A stretch of 64,000 nucleotides of DNA from FW021-bin31 sp964647485 (GTDB taxonomy: Bacteria; Bacteroidota; Bacteroidia; Chitinophagales; Chitinophagaceae). The notes below the pieces were generated by a model that was not told the origin of the DNA, did no database searches, and worked only from the letters and a program-made list of their open reading frames with translations. Location of the stretch: assembly GCA_964647485.1 (NCBI GenBank), contig CAZYHV010000002.1, positions 1-64,000 of the forward strand, written 5' to 3'. Within the stretch, counting starts at the first letter, position 1. Every line of letters begins with the position of its first letter. Shown here piece by piece: positions 8,538-17,788 of the stretch. The position numbers and the translations under genes were made by a program.

Positions 8538-9152
8538 TTATTTCTGCACTTTATGTTTGAAGAAAGATTTTTGAAATAACAAAATAAGGATAACTCCTAC
8601 AGAAATAGCTGCATCAGAAATATTAAAGACCGGTTGGAAAAAGACAAAATAATCTCCTCCTTTGAAAGGAATCCATTCAGGTAAAAATCCCTGATAGACA
8701 GGAAAATATAACATATCCACTACTTTCCCGTGTAAGAAACCGGCATATCCACCACCGGGAGGAAGAAATTGTGCCACTTGAAATGGTGTACTGGCAGAAA
8801 ACAACAAACCATAAAATAAACTATCAATTAAATTACCCATGGCTCCTGCCAATATCATAGAAGCACAAATGATCAAACCTTTATGATATTTTGCCTGAAT
8901 AAGACGCTTGATAATATAAAACCCAAACACAACAGCAGCAAGTCGGAAAAGAGTGAGGATAACCTTTCCAACATCTCCTCCAAAAGACATACCATAAGCC
9001 ATTCCTTTATTTTCAATAAAATGAATAATAAACCAATTCCCGAAAACATGAAATTCCTGACCTATGACGAAATGCGTTTTAATCCATATTTTTACTACCT
9101 GATCGATAATCAGTATGATAGCGATGATGAAGAGAGGTGTTCTAAGTTTCAA
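8538..9152 (-). CDS. lspA: lipoprotein signal peptidase (signal peptidase II)
   Basis: Inner-membrane aspartyl protease of 204 residues that cleaves the signal peptide of prolipoproteins after lipidation. Four hydrophobic segments are visible. The conserved regions are DQVVKIW near the N-terminus, ENKGMAYGM, GAMGNLIDSL with one catalytic Asp, VVDMLYFPVY, and FNISDAAIS with the second catalytic Asp. It is slightly longer than the enterobacterial enzyme, as I would expect in Bacteroidota. Several lipoproteins in this window (27646, 34277, 55527) are its predicted substrates. A perfect promoter element lies just upstream. Confidence 0.97.
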   Translation of the reverse strand: MKLRTPLFIIAIILIIDQVVKIWIKTHFVIGQEFHVFGNWFIIHFIENKGMAYGMSFGGDVGKVILTLFRLAAVVFGFYIIKRLIQAKYHKGLIICASMILAGAMGNLIDSLFYGLLFSASTPFQVAQFLPPGGGYAGFLHGKVVDMLYFPVYQGFLPEWIPFKGGDYFVFFQPVFNISDAAISVGVILILLFQKSFFKHKVQK

Positions 9153-9168
9153 AAGTTACTTTTTTTCG

Positions 9169-9176
9169 CAAAGATA
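9169..9176 (-). promoter_or_regulatory. Bacteroidota-type -7 promoter element for lspA
   Basis: Minus strand reads TATCTTTG, a perfect TAnnTTTG, about 17 bases before the lspA start, which predicts a very short leader. No clear -33 TTG was found. Confidence 0.5.
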
Positions 9177-9217
9177 AGCTAAATCCTAAAAGAATTTATT
9201 CTACCGGAAGCAATGCT

Positions 9218-9225
9218 TATATTTG
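9218..9225 (+). promoter_or_regulatory. Bacteroidota-type -7 promoter element for ftsK
   Basis: Plus strand reads TATATTTG, a perfect TAnnTTTG, ending 12 bases before the ATG at 9238. It supports starting ftsK at that ATG rather than at the TTG at 9223, which lies inside the element. It faces away from the lspA element, giving a compact divergent promoter pair. Confidence 0.5.
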
Positions 9226-9237
9226 CAGCAGATTATT

Positions 9238-11742
9238 ATGGCTAAAAAACAAAATAAAAATAAAAAATCATCCTCTAAAGCAAGCAACAAGGGCGCTTTC
9301 AAAAAGGATAAAAAAACGAATTTGAAAGCAAAAAAACTAGCAAAGGATGAACGAACCTTCAAGGTATTGGGCATGTTTTGCCTTTTAGTATGTGTATTTC
9401 TTACAATCGCTTTTTTCTCTTATATCTTTACCTGGAAGGAGGATCAAGGACTGGTTTTTCAATATGGGGCAGATATCTTATTTCAAAAAGAAATTCATCT
9501 CAGTAATCTACTTGGCAGATTGGGCGCTTATCTCTCTCATGTCTTTTTCTTTAAAGGATTGGGAGCTGCATCCTTTTTGATATGCTATCTTTTGTTTATC
9601 ATTGGATTAAACCTTATTACAGGAAAAAAAGTCTTTCAAGTCTGGCGAAATATTCGACATCTGATTTTTGGTATTGTATTTATCAGTACAGGTTTGTCTT
9701 TGATTTTTAACTTGCTTTTCAAAGAAGTACAATTTCCCTGGGGAGGGGCTTTTGGAGATTTTATTATCGTTAGACTGACGGGATTGATAGGAATTATAGG
9801 CGCCGTCTTATTATGGCTGGTAGTTGGTGGTGCTTATGCTGTATGGAGATATAATTTTAGTCTTATACCTAAACACCCCCGGCTGAAGAAAGACCCAACA
9901 AAAAAGAAAAAGATTTACCCTGAAGATACACCCAATGATAAAGATCAAGAGGTTGTAACCCAAGCATTAGGAAGGGAAGAAGAACAACAACAGAAAAAAG
10001 AGGAAAAATCCGAAACGAGCAACGAATCGATGCATTTAATTCATAAGAATAATGCTGAATCTACTAAAGAAAAAGAGCAAAATGGATCTATTCCGTTAAC
10101 GGTTCCCGAAAAAGAATCTAAAACATCATCCTCAGAAGAAGACTCCTCAGAAGACCTAGAATTAGAAATCACACCCGCACAAGAAGAGGAAAAGAAAAGG
10201 GGAGGGGGACTTGCTGATAAATTGGTGAAAAAATCAGGTGTTTATGAACCTACATTAGATCTGCAGGACTTCCATTTCCCACCTCTGAGTTTATTGGAAA
10301 ATCATGGTGGGGATAAGATTATTCATGATAAAGAAGAATTAGAGAAAAATAAAAGACAGATCGTAGAAACCCTTGATAATTATAAAATTGGGATACAGAA
10401 AATTTCCGCTACAGTTGGACCTACAGTTACGCTTTATGAAATTGTTCCGGCTAAAGGGATCCGTATTTCAAGAATAAGAAATCTGGAAGATGATATTGCA
10501 TTAAGTCTAGCTGCATTAGGAATTAGAATTATTGCACCAATTCCGGGGAGGGGTACTATTGGGATTGAGGTTCCGAATGAAAAACCCTCTATTGTGGCCA
10601 TGAAGACCCTGATTCAATCGGATCGTTATCAAAATGCTCCGATGAATTTACCTATTGCCATTGGGAAAAAAATTAATAATGAGAACTTTATAGTCGATCT
10701 CACCACGATGCCGCATTTATTGATGGCTGGAGCAACCGGACAAGGAAAATCAGTCGGTATTAATGCGATATTGGTCTCCTTATTATATAAAAAGCATCCT
10801 TCTCAACTCAAATTAATACTGGTAGATCCCAAAAAGGTCGAATTATCCCTTTACAGGCTCATTGAAAAGCATTATTTAGCAAAATTACCGGATGAGGAAG
10901 AAGCAATTATTACAGACACCAAGAAAGTGGTTAACACACTGAATGCCTTATGTATTGAGATGGATAATCGTTACGAATTACTCAAAAATGCAGGTGCCAG
11001 AAATATTAAAGAATACAACAAAAAATTTGTGAACCGCAGATTGAATCCGGAAAATGGTCATCAATATCTTCCTTTTATCGTTTTGGTTGTGGACGAATTT
11101 GCCGATTTGATTATGACGGCAGGAAAAGAGATTGAAATGCCCATAGCCAGGTTGGCACAATTGGCACGTGCGGTTGGAATTCATTTAATTATTGCCACGC
11201 AACGTCCTTCCGTAAATATTCTTACCGGAACCATTAAAGCCAATTTTCCGGCTCGTATTGCTTTTAAAGTAAGTTCCAAAGTTGACTCCCGAACAATTTT
11301 AGATGCCGGTGGAGCCGATCAGCTGATAGGGAAAGGAGATATGTTGATTTCTTATAACGGAGATATTACCCGTCTACAATGTGCTTTCGTGGACACACCG
11401 GAAGTAGAAGATATCGTAGAGTTTATCTCTGAACAACAAGGATATCCGGACGCCTTTTTACTGCCGGAATATGAAGACGATAGTGGGAATGGAAATGCTT
11501 CTAAAACCGGAGGAGAACGGGATGCCCTTTTTGAGGATGCTGCACAAATTATCGTTCAAACCCAACAGGGATCCACTTCAATGTTACAAAGACGGTTGAA
11601 ATTAGGTTATAATCGTGCAGGTCGCCTGATGGATCAATTGGAAGATGCCGGAGTCGTAGGACCAAACGCAGGAAGCAAAGCCAGAGAAGTACTGGTCAAA
11701 ACCGATATGGAATTGGACAACCTCTTGAATAATGAGATCTGA
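9238..11742 (+). CDS. ftsK: DNA translocase FtsK
   Basis: Septal DNA pump of about 834 residues that moves chromosome dimers and termini through the closing septum. A lysine-rich N-terminal tail (about 1-40) is followed by four hydrophobic segments (about 45-205) and a charged low-complexity linker rich in Glu, Lys and Ser (about 225-330). The motor domain has a Walker A GATGQGKSVG, a Walker B VLVVDEFADL and an arginine-rich ATQRPSVN segment. The C-terminal winged-helix gamma domain is present (SMLQRRLKLGYNRAGRLM), so KOPS-type DNA reading is expected. The gene is full length. LolA follows with a 48-base gap. Confidence 0.96.
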   Translation: MAKKQNKNKKSSSKASNKGAFKKDKKTNLKAKKLAKDERTFKVLGMFCLLVCVFLTIAFFSYIFTWKEDQGLVFQYGADILFQKEIHLSNLLGRLGAYLSHVFFFKGLGAASFLICYLLFIIGLNLITGKKVFQVWRNIRHLIFGIVFISTGLSLIFNLLFKEVQFPWGGAFGDFIIVRLTGLIGIIGAVLLWLVVGGAYAVWRYNFSLIPKHPRLKKDPTKKKKIYPEDTPNDKDQEVVTQALGREEEQQQKKEEKSETSNESMHLIHKNNAESTKEKEQNGSIPLTVPEKESKTSSSEEDSSEDLELEITPAQEEEKKRGGGLADKLVKKSGVYEPTLDLQDFHFPPLSLLENHGGDKIIHDKEELEKNKRQIVETLDNYKIGIQKISATVGPTVTLYEIVPAKGIRISRIRNLEDDIALSLAALGIRIIAPIPGRGTIGIEVPNEKPSIVAMKTLIQSDRYQNAPMNLPIAIGKKINNENFIVDLTTMPHLLMAGATGQGKSVGINAILVSLLYKKHPSQLKLILVDPKKVELSLYRLIEKHYLAKLPDEEEAIITDTKKVVNTLNALCIEMDNRYELLKNAGARNIKEYNKKFVNRRLNPENGHQYLPFIVLVVDEFADLIMTAGKEIEMPIARLAQLARAVGIHLIIATQRPSVNILTGTIKANFPARIAFKVSSKVDSRTILDAGGADQLIGKGDMLISYNGDITRLQCAFVDTPEVEDIVEFISEQQGYPDAFLLPEYEDDSGNGNASKTGGERDALFEDAAQIIVQTQQGSTSMLQRRLKLGYNRAGRLMDQLEDAGVVGPNAGSKAREVLVKTDMELDNLLNNEI

Positions 11743-11790
11743 GGCTTGTTGGCAGGGTATTTGATTTTAAAAGATTTAAAGCAGCATAAA

Positions 11791-12471
11791 ATGATGACTT
11801 ACAAATATATCCTCTTCAGCATATTCATTGTGTTCGGGTTATCTGTTCACACCAACGCACAAAAAAAGACCGCTCTGGGAAAAAGTGATCCGGAAGCAAA
11901 AAAAATCCTGGATCAAACAGCGAAGGTCTATAAATCTTATGCTGATTTTAAAGCCGATTTCTCACTCAAAGTCAACAATGCCAAGTCGAAAACCATCAAT
12001 ACGCAAAAAGGAACTATTTGGTTGAAAAAGGATCAATTTAAATTTAAAACCAACACATTAACTGTTTTTAGCGATGGAGAAAGTCTCTGGACTTACAATA
12101 AAGAAAATAATGAAGTGCAAATAACCGATTATGATCCTGAAAACGGTGAAATTACGCCTTCTTCCATATTCAATGATTTCTATGATAAAAATCTATTGTA
12201 TCGCCTGGATAAGAGCATGACTTTAAATGGGGTTAAAACGAAGGTCATTGAAATGACACCTTTGGATAAATCCAAATCCTACTTTAAAATCCTGACCTGG
12301 ATTAATCTCGATAACCATCATATTGTCCAAATGAAAGTTTTTGATAAAAGTGGTTACCGGTATATTTATACCATACATTCTTTTCAACCCAATGTCCATC
12401 TGACAGCTTCTGATTTTACTTTTTCTAAAAAAGATTTCCCCGGCGCCTCTGTACAGGATCTGCGATTATAA
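11791..12471 (+). CDS. lolA: outer-membrane lipoprotein carrier protein LolA family
   Basis: Periplasmic protein of about 226 residues with a cleavable signal peptide ending near HTNAQ. The mature part has the LolA pattern: a helix with DFKADFSL, then strands with KGTIWLKKDQFKF, SDGESLWTYN and a C-terminal DLRL. LolA carries lipoproteins from the inner membrane to the outer membrane. The frame is open from 11746, but the ATG at 11791 places the signal peptide at the N-terminus and is preferred. It follows ftsK closely and is probably in the same transcript. Confidence 0.88.
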   Translation: MMTYKYILFSIFIVFGLSVHTNAQKKTALGKSDPEAKKILDQTAKVYKSYADFKADFSLKVNNAKSKTINTQKGTIWLKKDQFKFKTNTLTVFSDGESLWTYNKENNEVQITDYDPENGEITPSSIFNDFYDKNLLYRLDKSMTLNGVKTKVIEMTPLDKSKSYFKILTWINLDNHHIVQMKVFDKSGYRYIYTIHSFQPNVHLTASDFTFSKKDFPGASVQDLRL

Positions 12472-12608
12472 ATAAGGCTGCTGGGGTCTAATAAATGAAT
12501 AGGATTAACTTTTTATCATTTTGTCCTATAATTAATATTATGTTAAATAGAAAATAATAGTTATTGAAAGACCTAGGTTGATTGTGTATACTCTATTATT
12601 TATAAAAA

Positions 12609-12645
12609 GATTCCTACCCTTTTCTTAAGTAAAACAGTAGGAATC
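12609..12645 (-). terminator. terminator of gdhA
   Basis: Perfect 9-bp inverted repeat (GATTCCTAC and GTAGGAATC) with a 19-base loop. On the minus strand the stem is followed by TTTTTAT, as in a factor-independent terminator. It lies about 60 bases past the gdhA stop. The rest of 12472-12707 shows nothing further. Confidence 0.65.
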
Positions 12646-12707
12646 AATTATAGTGCTTTATGTGTTGTTCTGTTATATTATCTAACTTGATTTTAACCAA
12701 TAGATAA

Positions 12708-14078
12708 TTAAACAACACCTTGAGAAATCATCGCATCAGCTACTTTGATAAAACCGGCCACATTGGCTCCTGTTTCATAACTGATACTTCCATCCGATCT
12801 TTTTCCGTGTTTAATACATTTATGGTGAATACGTTTCATGATTTGTTTCAATTTCGTATCTACCTCTTTTCTGGACCAGGAATAACGTAATGAATTCTGA
12901 GACATTTCTAATCCGGAAACAGCAACACCTCCTGCATTTGCAGCCTTACCGGGACCATAAAGGATACCCGATTTTTCAATCTGATGGATGGCTTTAGAAG
13001 TACAAGGCATATTCGCCCCTTCTACAATCGCTTTACAACCATTATTAATCAGATTTTTTGCATCCTCTTCATTCAATTCATTTTGTGTAGCATTCGGGAA
13101 GGCAATATCACATTTGACATTCCAGGGACGCTCTCCTTCAAAGTATTCAAGACCAAATTTCTCTGCATATTCATAAATACGTCCTCTTCTTTCATTCTTT
13201 AACGCAAAGATATATTTTAATTTATCTTTATCTATTCCTTCTGGATCATAAACAAAACCACCCGAATCTGAGACTGTAACCACCTTCGCTCCCAATTCAT
13301 TACATTTTTCGATTGTATATTGAGCAACATTTCCCGAGCCTGATATCACTACAGTCTTCCCTTCAAAAGATTCTCCTTGCGCTTTCAACATCTCCATAGC
13401 AAAATAAACGGCTCCATATCCTGTAGCTTCCGGACGAATCAAACTCCCTCCGAAACTTTTCCCTTTTCCGGTAAGAACGCCTCCTGTAAAAGCCCCTTTC
13501 AAGCGTTTATATTGTCCAAAAAGATAGCCGATTTCTCTTCCTCCAACGCCAATATCTCCGGCCGGAATATCAATGTTATGCCCAATATGCCGATATAATT
13601 CGGTCATAAAACTCTGACAAAAACGCATAACCTCCTCATCAGATCGTCCACGTGGTGCAAAATCAGAACCTCCTTTTCCTCCTCCAATGGGTAATCCGGT
13701 CAGGCTGTTTTTAAATACCTGCTCAAAGGCTAAAAACTTAAGAATACTCAAATTTACACTGGGATGGAATCTAAGCCCCCCTTTATAAGGTCCAATGGCA
13801 CTGTTCATTTGTACCCTATAACCTCGATTTATTTCCACTTCTCCATTATCATTCAGCCACGGAACACGAAACATAATTACCCGTTCCGGTTCAGCAATTC
13901 GTTCTAATATTTTTTTTCCTTGATATTTAGGATGTTTTTCTATAAAAGGAATAATAACTTCAGAAACATCAGATACGGCTTGTAAAAACTCTTCTTGATG
14001 AGGATCTTTAAGACTTACTTGTTCATAGAATTTGGAGACCTTGTCTCCGCTTCTAGTATCTGCAGGATTTTCATTCAT
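12708..14078 (-). CDS. gdhA: NADP-specific glutamate dehydrogenase
   Basis: Cytosolic enzyme of 456 residues that makes glutamate from 2-oxoglutarate and ammonium. The substrate domain has PYKGGLRFHPSV, the catalytic Lys in GLPIGGGKGGSDF and PAGDIGVGGREIGYL. The nucleotide domain has VVISGSGNVAQYT, followed by a Ser at the end of strand 2 (VSDSGG), which fits NADP preference. The length matches the hexameric GDH class of about 450 residues. A perfect -7 element lies upstream and a hairpin terminator downstream, so it is probably transcribed alone. Confidence 0.96.
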   Translation of the reverse strand: MNENPADTRSGDKVSKFYEQVSLKDPHQEEFLQAVSDVSEVIIPFIEKHPKYQGKKILERIAEPERVIMFRVPWLNDNGEVEINRGYRVQMNSAIGPYKGGLRFHPSVNLSILKFLAFEQVFKNSLTGLPIGGGKGGSDFAPRGRSDEEVMRFCQSFMTELYRHIGHNIDIPAGDIGVGGREIGYLFGQYKRLKGAFTGGVLTGKGKSFGGSLIRPEATGYGAVYFAMEMLKAQGESFEGKTVVISGSGNVAQYTIEKCNELGAKVVTVSDSGGFVYDPEGIDKDKLKYIFALKNERRGRIYEYAEKFGLEYFEGERPWNVKCDIAFPNATQNELNEEDAKNLINNGCKAIVEGANMPCTSKAIHQIEKSGILYGPGKAANAGGVAVSGLEMSQNSLRYSWSRKEVDTKLKQIMKRIHHKCIKHGKRSDGSISYETGANVAGFIKVADAMISQGVV

Positions 14079-14101
14079 AAAAATATGTATTTAATATTAT
14101 G

Positions 14102-14109
14102 CAAAGGTA
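14102..14109 (-). promoter_or_regulatory. Bacteroidota-type -7 promoter element for gdhA
   Basis: Minus strand reads TACCTTTG, a perfect TAnnTTTG, 23 bases before the gdhA start. No -33 TTG is seen at the expected distance. Confidence 0.5.
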
Positions 14110-14204
14110 TTGAAAAATAATGGATATTTTCTAATTATTTTAGTAATTTTAACTCATTCTTTTAAATATAAAGGACTTTTAATTAAAATTTACGCAGTAT
14201 AACT

Positions 14205-16664
14205 ATGAAGGATTCAAGAAGAGAGTTTTTAAAGAAAGCCGCCTTATTTGCAGGAGGAACAGGAATGTTAAATACCCTCCCTCACTCTATAAAAAAAGCC
14301 ATGTCTATTAACCCGGATCCGGGAACCACTTTCGAAGATGCCGAACATATTGTTTTGCTGATGCAGGAAAACCGATCTTTTGATCATGTCTTTGGTAAAC
14401 TACAAGGCGTCAGAGGTTTTAATGATCCCCGAACGGTACGTTTACCCAACAAAAACCTTGCTTGGTTACAAACCGATGAAAAAGGCGACACCTATGCCCC
14501 CTATCGTTTGGATATCAAAGACTCAAAAGTAACCTGGATTGGAGGGCTCCCCCATCAATGGGGAACTCAGGTAGATGCCCGTAATCATGGAAAGTATGAC
14601 AAATGGCTGGAGGCAAAACGGCATGGAGATATGCCTTTTACGATGGGACATTATTCCAGAGAAGATCTTCCTTTTTATTATGCACTTGCAGATGCTTTTA
14701 CGGTTTGTGATCACCATTTTTGTTCTTCCCTGACCGGTACCACTCCCAATCGGTTGTATTATTGGACCGGAACAGTTCGGGGAAAACAAAATAGCCACTC
14801 CCCTGCCAATATCAGCAATGCTTTTGTCAATTATGGAAATGCCGCACATTGGAAAACTTTTCCGGAGGTATTAGAAGAAGAAAACATTAGTTGGAAAGTT
14901 TATCAAAACGAACTAAGTGTTGGCGTGGGGTTTAAAGGATTGGAAGATAGTTGGTTAGCTAATTTTACTAATAATCCACTTGAATGGTTTTCTCAATTTC
15001 ATGTGCGTTTTCATCCTGCCCATGTCAAATATATGGAACATCGTGCAGCCGCCTTAAAGAAAGAAATTGCCAACCTGGCCAAAGGAACGGATGAAAGAGA
15101 AAAAAGAGAACGATTATTGGGTAAAATTAGAAAAGCTTTGAAAGAATATAATGCTGAAAAATTTCTTCAATTGCCAAAGAAAGAACAAAATATTCATAAA
15201 AAAGCCTTTACTACCAATATAAAGGATCCCGAATATCATCAATTGACGGATTTAACCTATCAAGAAGGAGGAGTGACACGGAAAATGAAAATCCCAAAAG
15301 GAGATTCCCTGTATCAATTTAGAGAAGATGTCAAAAACGGAAATTTGCCGACTGTATCCTGGTTAATTGGTTCTCAAAGATTCTCGGATCATCCAAGCTC
15401 TCCTTGGTTTGGAGCACTTTATGTATCGGAGGTTTTAGACATCCTGACACAAAATCCGGAAGTATGGAAGAAAACGATCTTTGTGCTTTGTTATGATGAA
15501 AATGACGGGTATTTCGACCACCTCTCCCCTTTTACCGCTCCTGATCCGGAGGATAAAAAATCGGGGTTTTGCTCTGAAGGAATCGATACATCGCTGGAAT
15601 ATGTAACAAAAACACAGGAAGAACGCCAACGTAAGGCAAAGTTTAAAGATCCCGGAAGAGTCAGTCCCATAGGGTTAGGATATCGAGTACCTTTTATTGT
15701 AGCTTCCCCATGGAGTCGCGGAGGGAAAGTTAATTCACAACTGGCTGATAACACTTCCGTATTGATGTTTTTAGAAAAATTTCTAAGTAAAAAGAAAGGA
15801 AAAGATATTAAAGAAGAAAATATCAGTCAATGGAGAAGAACTATTTGTAGCGATCTGACCTCTGTATTTAGCCCCTACAACAACGAAGAAATTAAACTTC
15901 CGGAATTTGTAAAGAAACAACCTTTCTTTGAAAAGATATATAATGCAAAATTCAAAAAGGCGCCTAAAGGATTTCGAAAGCTGAGTAAAGAAGAAATCCG
16001 GCGTGTCAATAATGGAGATACAGAAGTACCCATTATGCCGCAACAGGAAAAAGGAGTAAGAAGAGCCGCTGCCCTCCCCTACGAATTCTATGTACATGGA
16101 GGAATAAACAAGCAGGGAGAGTTTGAAATAAACATGAAAGCGGGGAATGAATATTTTGGAAAGAAAGCGGCAGGAGCAGCCTTTTATGTGTATGATATGC
16201 AAACTTTCAAGATTAGAAATTATGCGATTACTCCCGGCGACAAGCTAACAGATTCCTGGAAGGTAAATTCAGCCTATCATTTTGCACTTTATGGCCCCAA
16301 CGGTTTTTTTCGGGAATTTAAAGGTAGTCAAAAGGATCCCTCTTTAGCACTTTATTGTTTTTATGAGTTAAAGCGTTTCAATCATCGTAAACTAAATGGA
16401 AATGTGATGTTAAAAGCTGATCCGGCGGGAAAAGATATAAAAATAAGGATCACTGATAATGCGTATGGGCAAAAAACCATACATCAACATTTACAGGGGG
16501 AAACGGAGGAAATAGCTTTAAATCTAAAACCCAGTTACGGTTGGTACGATTTTACCGTAAAAGTAGAAGGAGATCAAAACTACGAACAACGCTTTGCCGG
16601 TCATGTAGAAACAGGAAAAGACTCTATCACAGATCCTTATATGGGCAGAATGAAGCCGGAATAA
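14205..16664 (+). CDS. phosphocholine-type phospholipase C, Tat-exported
   Basis: Secreted enzyme of 819 residues in the phosphoesterase/phospholipase C (PlcN/PlcH, acid-phosphatase-like) family. It hydrolyses phosphatidylcholine-like lipids to diacylglycerol and a phospho-headgroup. The N-terminus has a twin-arginine motif (SRREFLKKAA), as in characterised members. The catalytic region begins EHIVLLMQENRSFDHVFG and continues through LTGTTPNRLYYWTG and CYDENDGYFDHL. Two C-terminal beta-domains of the bacterial PLC type (about 620-800) are present. The gene is intact. It has no operon partner: gdhA is divergent upstream and the next gene is convergent. Confidence 0.9.
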   Translation: MKDSRREFLKKAALFAGGTGMLNTLPHSIKKAMSINPDPGTTFEDAEHIVLLMQENRSFDHVFGKLQGVRGFNDPRTVRLPNKNLAWLQTDEKGDTYAPYRLDIKDSKVTWIGGLPHQWGTQVDARNHGKYDKWLEAKRHGDMPFTMGHYSREDLPFYYALADAFTVCDHHFCSSLTGTTPNRLYYWTGTVRGKQNSHSPANISNAFVNYGNAAHWKTFPEVLEEENISWKVYQNELSVGVGFKGLEDSWLANFTNNPLEWFSQFHVRFHPAHVKYMEHRAAALKKEIANLAKGTDEREKRERLLGKIRKALKEYNAEKFLQLPKKEQNIHKKAFTTNIKDPEYHQLTDLTYQEGGVTRKMKIPKGDSLYQFREDVKNGNLPTVSWLIGSQRFSDHPSSPWFGALYVSEVLDILTQNPEVWKKTIFVLCYDENDGYFDHLSPFTAPDPEDKKSGFCSEGIDTSLEYVTKTQEERQRKAKFKDPGRVSPIGLGYRVPFIVASPWSRGGKVNSQLADNTSVLMFLEKFLSKKKGKDIKEENISQWRRTICSDLTSVFSPYNNEEIKLPEFVKKQPFFEKIYNAKFKKAPKGFRKLSKEEIRRVNNGDTEVPIMPQQEKGVRRAAALPYEFYVHGGINKQGEFEINMKAGNEYFGKKAAGAAFYVYDMQTFKIRNYAITPGDKLTDSWKVNSAYHFALYGPNGFFREFKGSQKDPSLALYCFYELKRFNHRKLNGNVMLKADPAGKDIKIRITDNAYGQKTIHQHLQGETEEIALNLKPSYGWYDFTVKVEGDQNYEQRFAGHVETGKDSITDPYMGRMKPE

Positions 16665-16672
16665 GACGACTA

Positions 16673-17629
16673 TTATAAATGTTTGATTTCAAAATTCATA
16701 TTCCGGATAATACGAACGGGGACTTTTAATTCCTGCTTTTGACCTTTCTTTTTCTTCCTTTTATTTTTATATACAAAGAAAGTAAAGTCCCCCTTTAGTT
16801 CTGAATGAATAATACTTCTGGTAGGCCAAGAGGTTTTCGGATTCACAACATATTCCCCTTTGATATCTCCATGCAAATTAACCCGTCCTTTTTGTCCTCC
16901 TCCCAGATCTAAAACTTTTGACAGATTAGAAGAAAATTTAGCGTTATTCTCCAGTTTAGCCATGAATTTATTTCCATATTTTAGGCTCCAATAGTTGTCA
17001 ATGGTTCCATCATACAGCCCTTTGGTCTTTACATGGTTGCTCCAAGCATCTCCTTTGTGAACTTTAAAAGGAGGGTATTGTGGAATGACCAAAGAGAGAT
17101 TTAATTTCACTTGCTCCGGTCCAATATGTTCTGTTAAAAAGTTTTTTAACTTCGGACGTTCTTTCTTTTTTACATCAGGAAGGGTATCTATCATCTGATC
17201 AATAATAGCATCCATTCCACTTACCTTTTCCACTTCTCCGGTAGGGGATAATACAATAGTGAACTTTTTATTAATCAATGCTTTAAAGAGTTTATTAAAA
17301 ATATCACTTTCATTAGAATCCGTATTAACCGAGACTTTGGTATCTTTTTGGGAACTGGAAAGAATTATCTTTTTATATTCTGTCTGTATCTTCGCTCCTC
17401 CATCCGGTGTTATCCCCTTAAATGTAAGCAACATCGTCATATTCTGATTATTGGTCGTTCGTTGATCCACTTCATTCACCGTGAGATACGTTTCTTGATT
17501 CGATGTCGAGTGAATTTGATATTGATCTCCTTTGTCAAAGTGATATTCTAAATTTAAATACTCTTGCGCAGTTGCTGAAGACAAACACAAGACAAAACAG
17601 AGGGACAGGACAATATATCTTCTTAACAT
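16673..17629 (-). CDS. secreted protein of unknown function, DUF6263-like
   Basis: Protein of 318 residues with a signal peptide ending SSATAQ. The mature chain is beta-rich. Its opening, LNLEYHFDKGDQYQIHSTSN, with later repeated mentions of a 'developed' beta-sheet pattern, resembles DUF6263-type Bacteroidota envelope proteins. There are no catalytic motifs, no lipobox and only a basic stretch (KNKRKKKKGQKQ) near the end. It converges on the phospholipase C gene with an 8-base gap. Assignment to DUF6263 is from memory of the pattern and is uncertain; location in the periplasm or outer membrane is inferred from the signal peptide. Confidence 0.65.
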   Translation of the reverse strand: MLRRYIVLSLCFVLCLSSATAQEYLNLEYHFDKGDQYQIHSTSNQETYLTVNEVDQRTTNNQNMTMLLTFKGITPDGGAKIQTEYKKIILSSSQKDTKVSVNTDSNESDIFNKLFKALINKKFTIVLSPTGEVEKVSGMDAIIDQMIDTLPDVKKKERPKLKNFLTEHIGPEQVKLNLSLVIPQYPPFKVHKGDAWSNHVKTKGLYDGTIDNYWSLKYGNKFMAKLENNAKFSSNLSKVLDLGGGQKGRVNLHGDIKGEYVVNPKTSWPTRSIIHSELKGDFTFFVYKNKRKKKKGQKQELKVPVRIIRNMNFEIKHL

Positions 17630-17760
17630 TTTCTTTTTGAGGTAAAAGTATCAAATATCATGCTTCTTTTTCCAAAGGAAAGAATAAATTTATGATCATC
17701 CGTTATTTTTCCTTTGTATTAGGATCCATATCATTTTACTTCCGCTCGCTATTTATTTTT

Positions 17761-17768
17761 TATCTTTG
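17761..17768 (+). promoter_or_regulatory. Bacteroidota-type -7 promoter element for the M3 peptidase
   Basis: TATCTTTG, a perfect TAnnTTTG, lies 20 bases before the ATG at 17789. No clear -33 TTG was found. Confidence 0.5.
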
Positions 17769-17788
17769 CTGCTTCAAAAATAATAATC

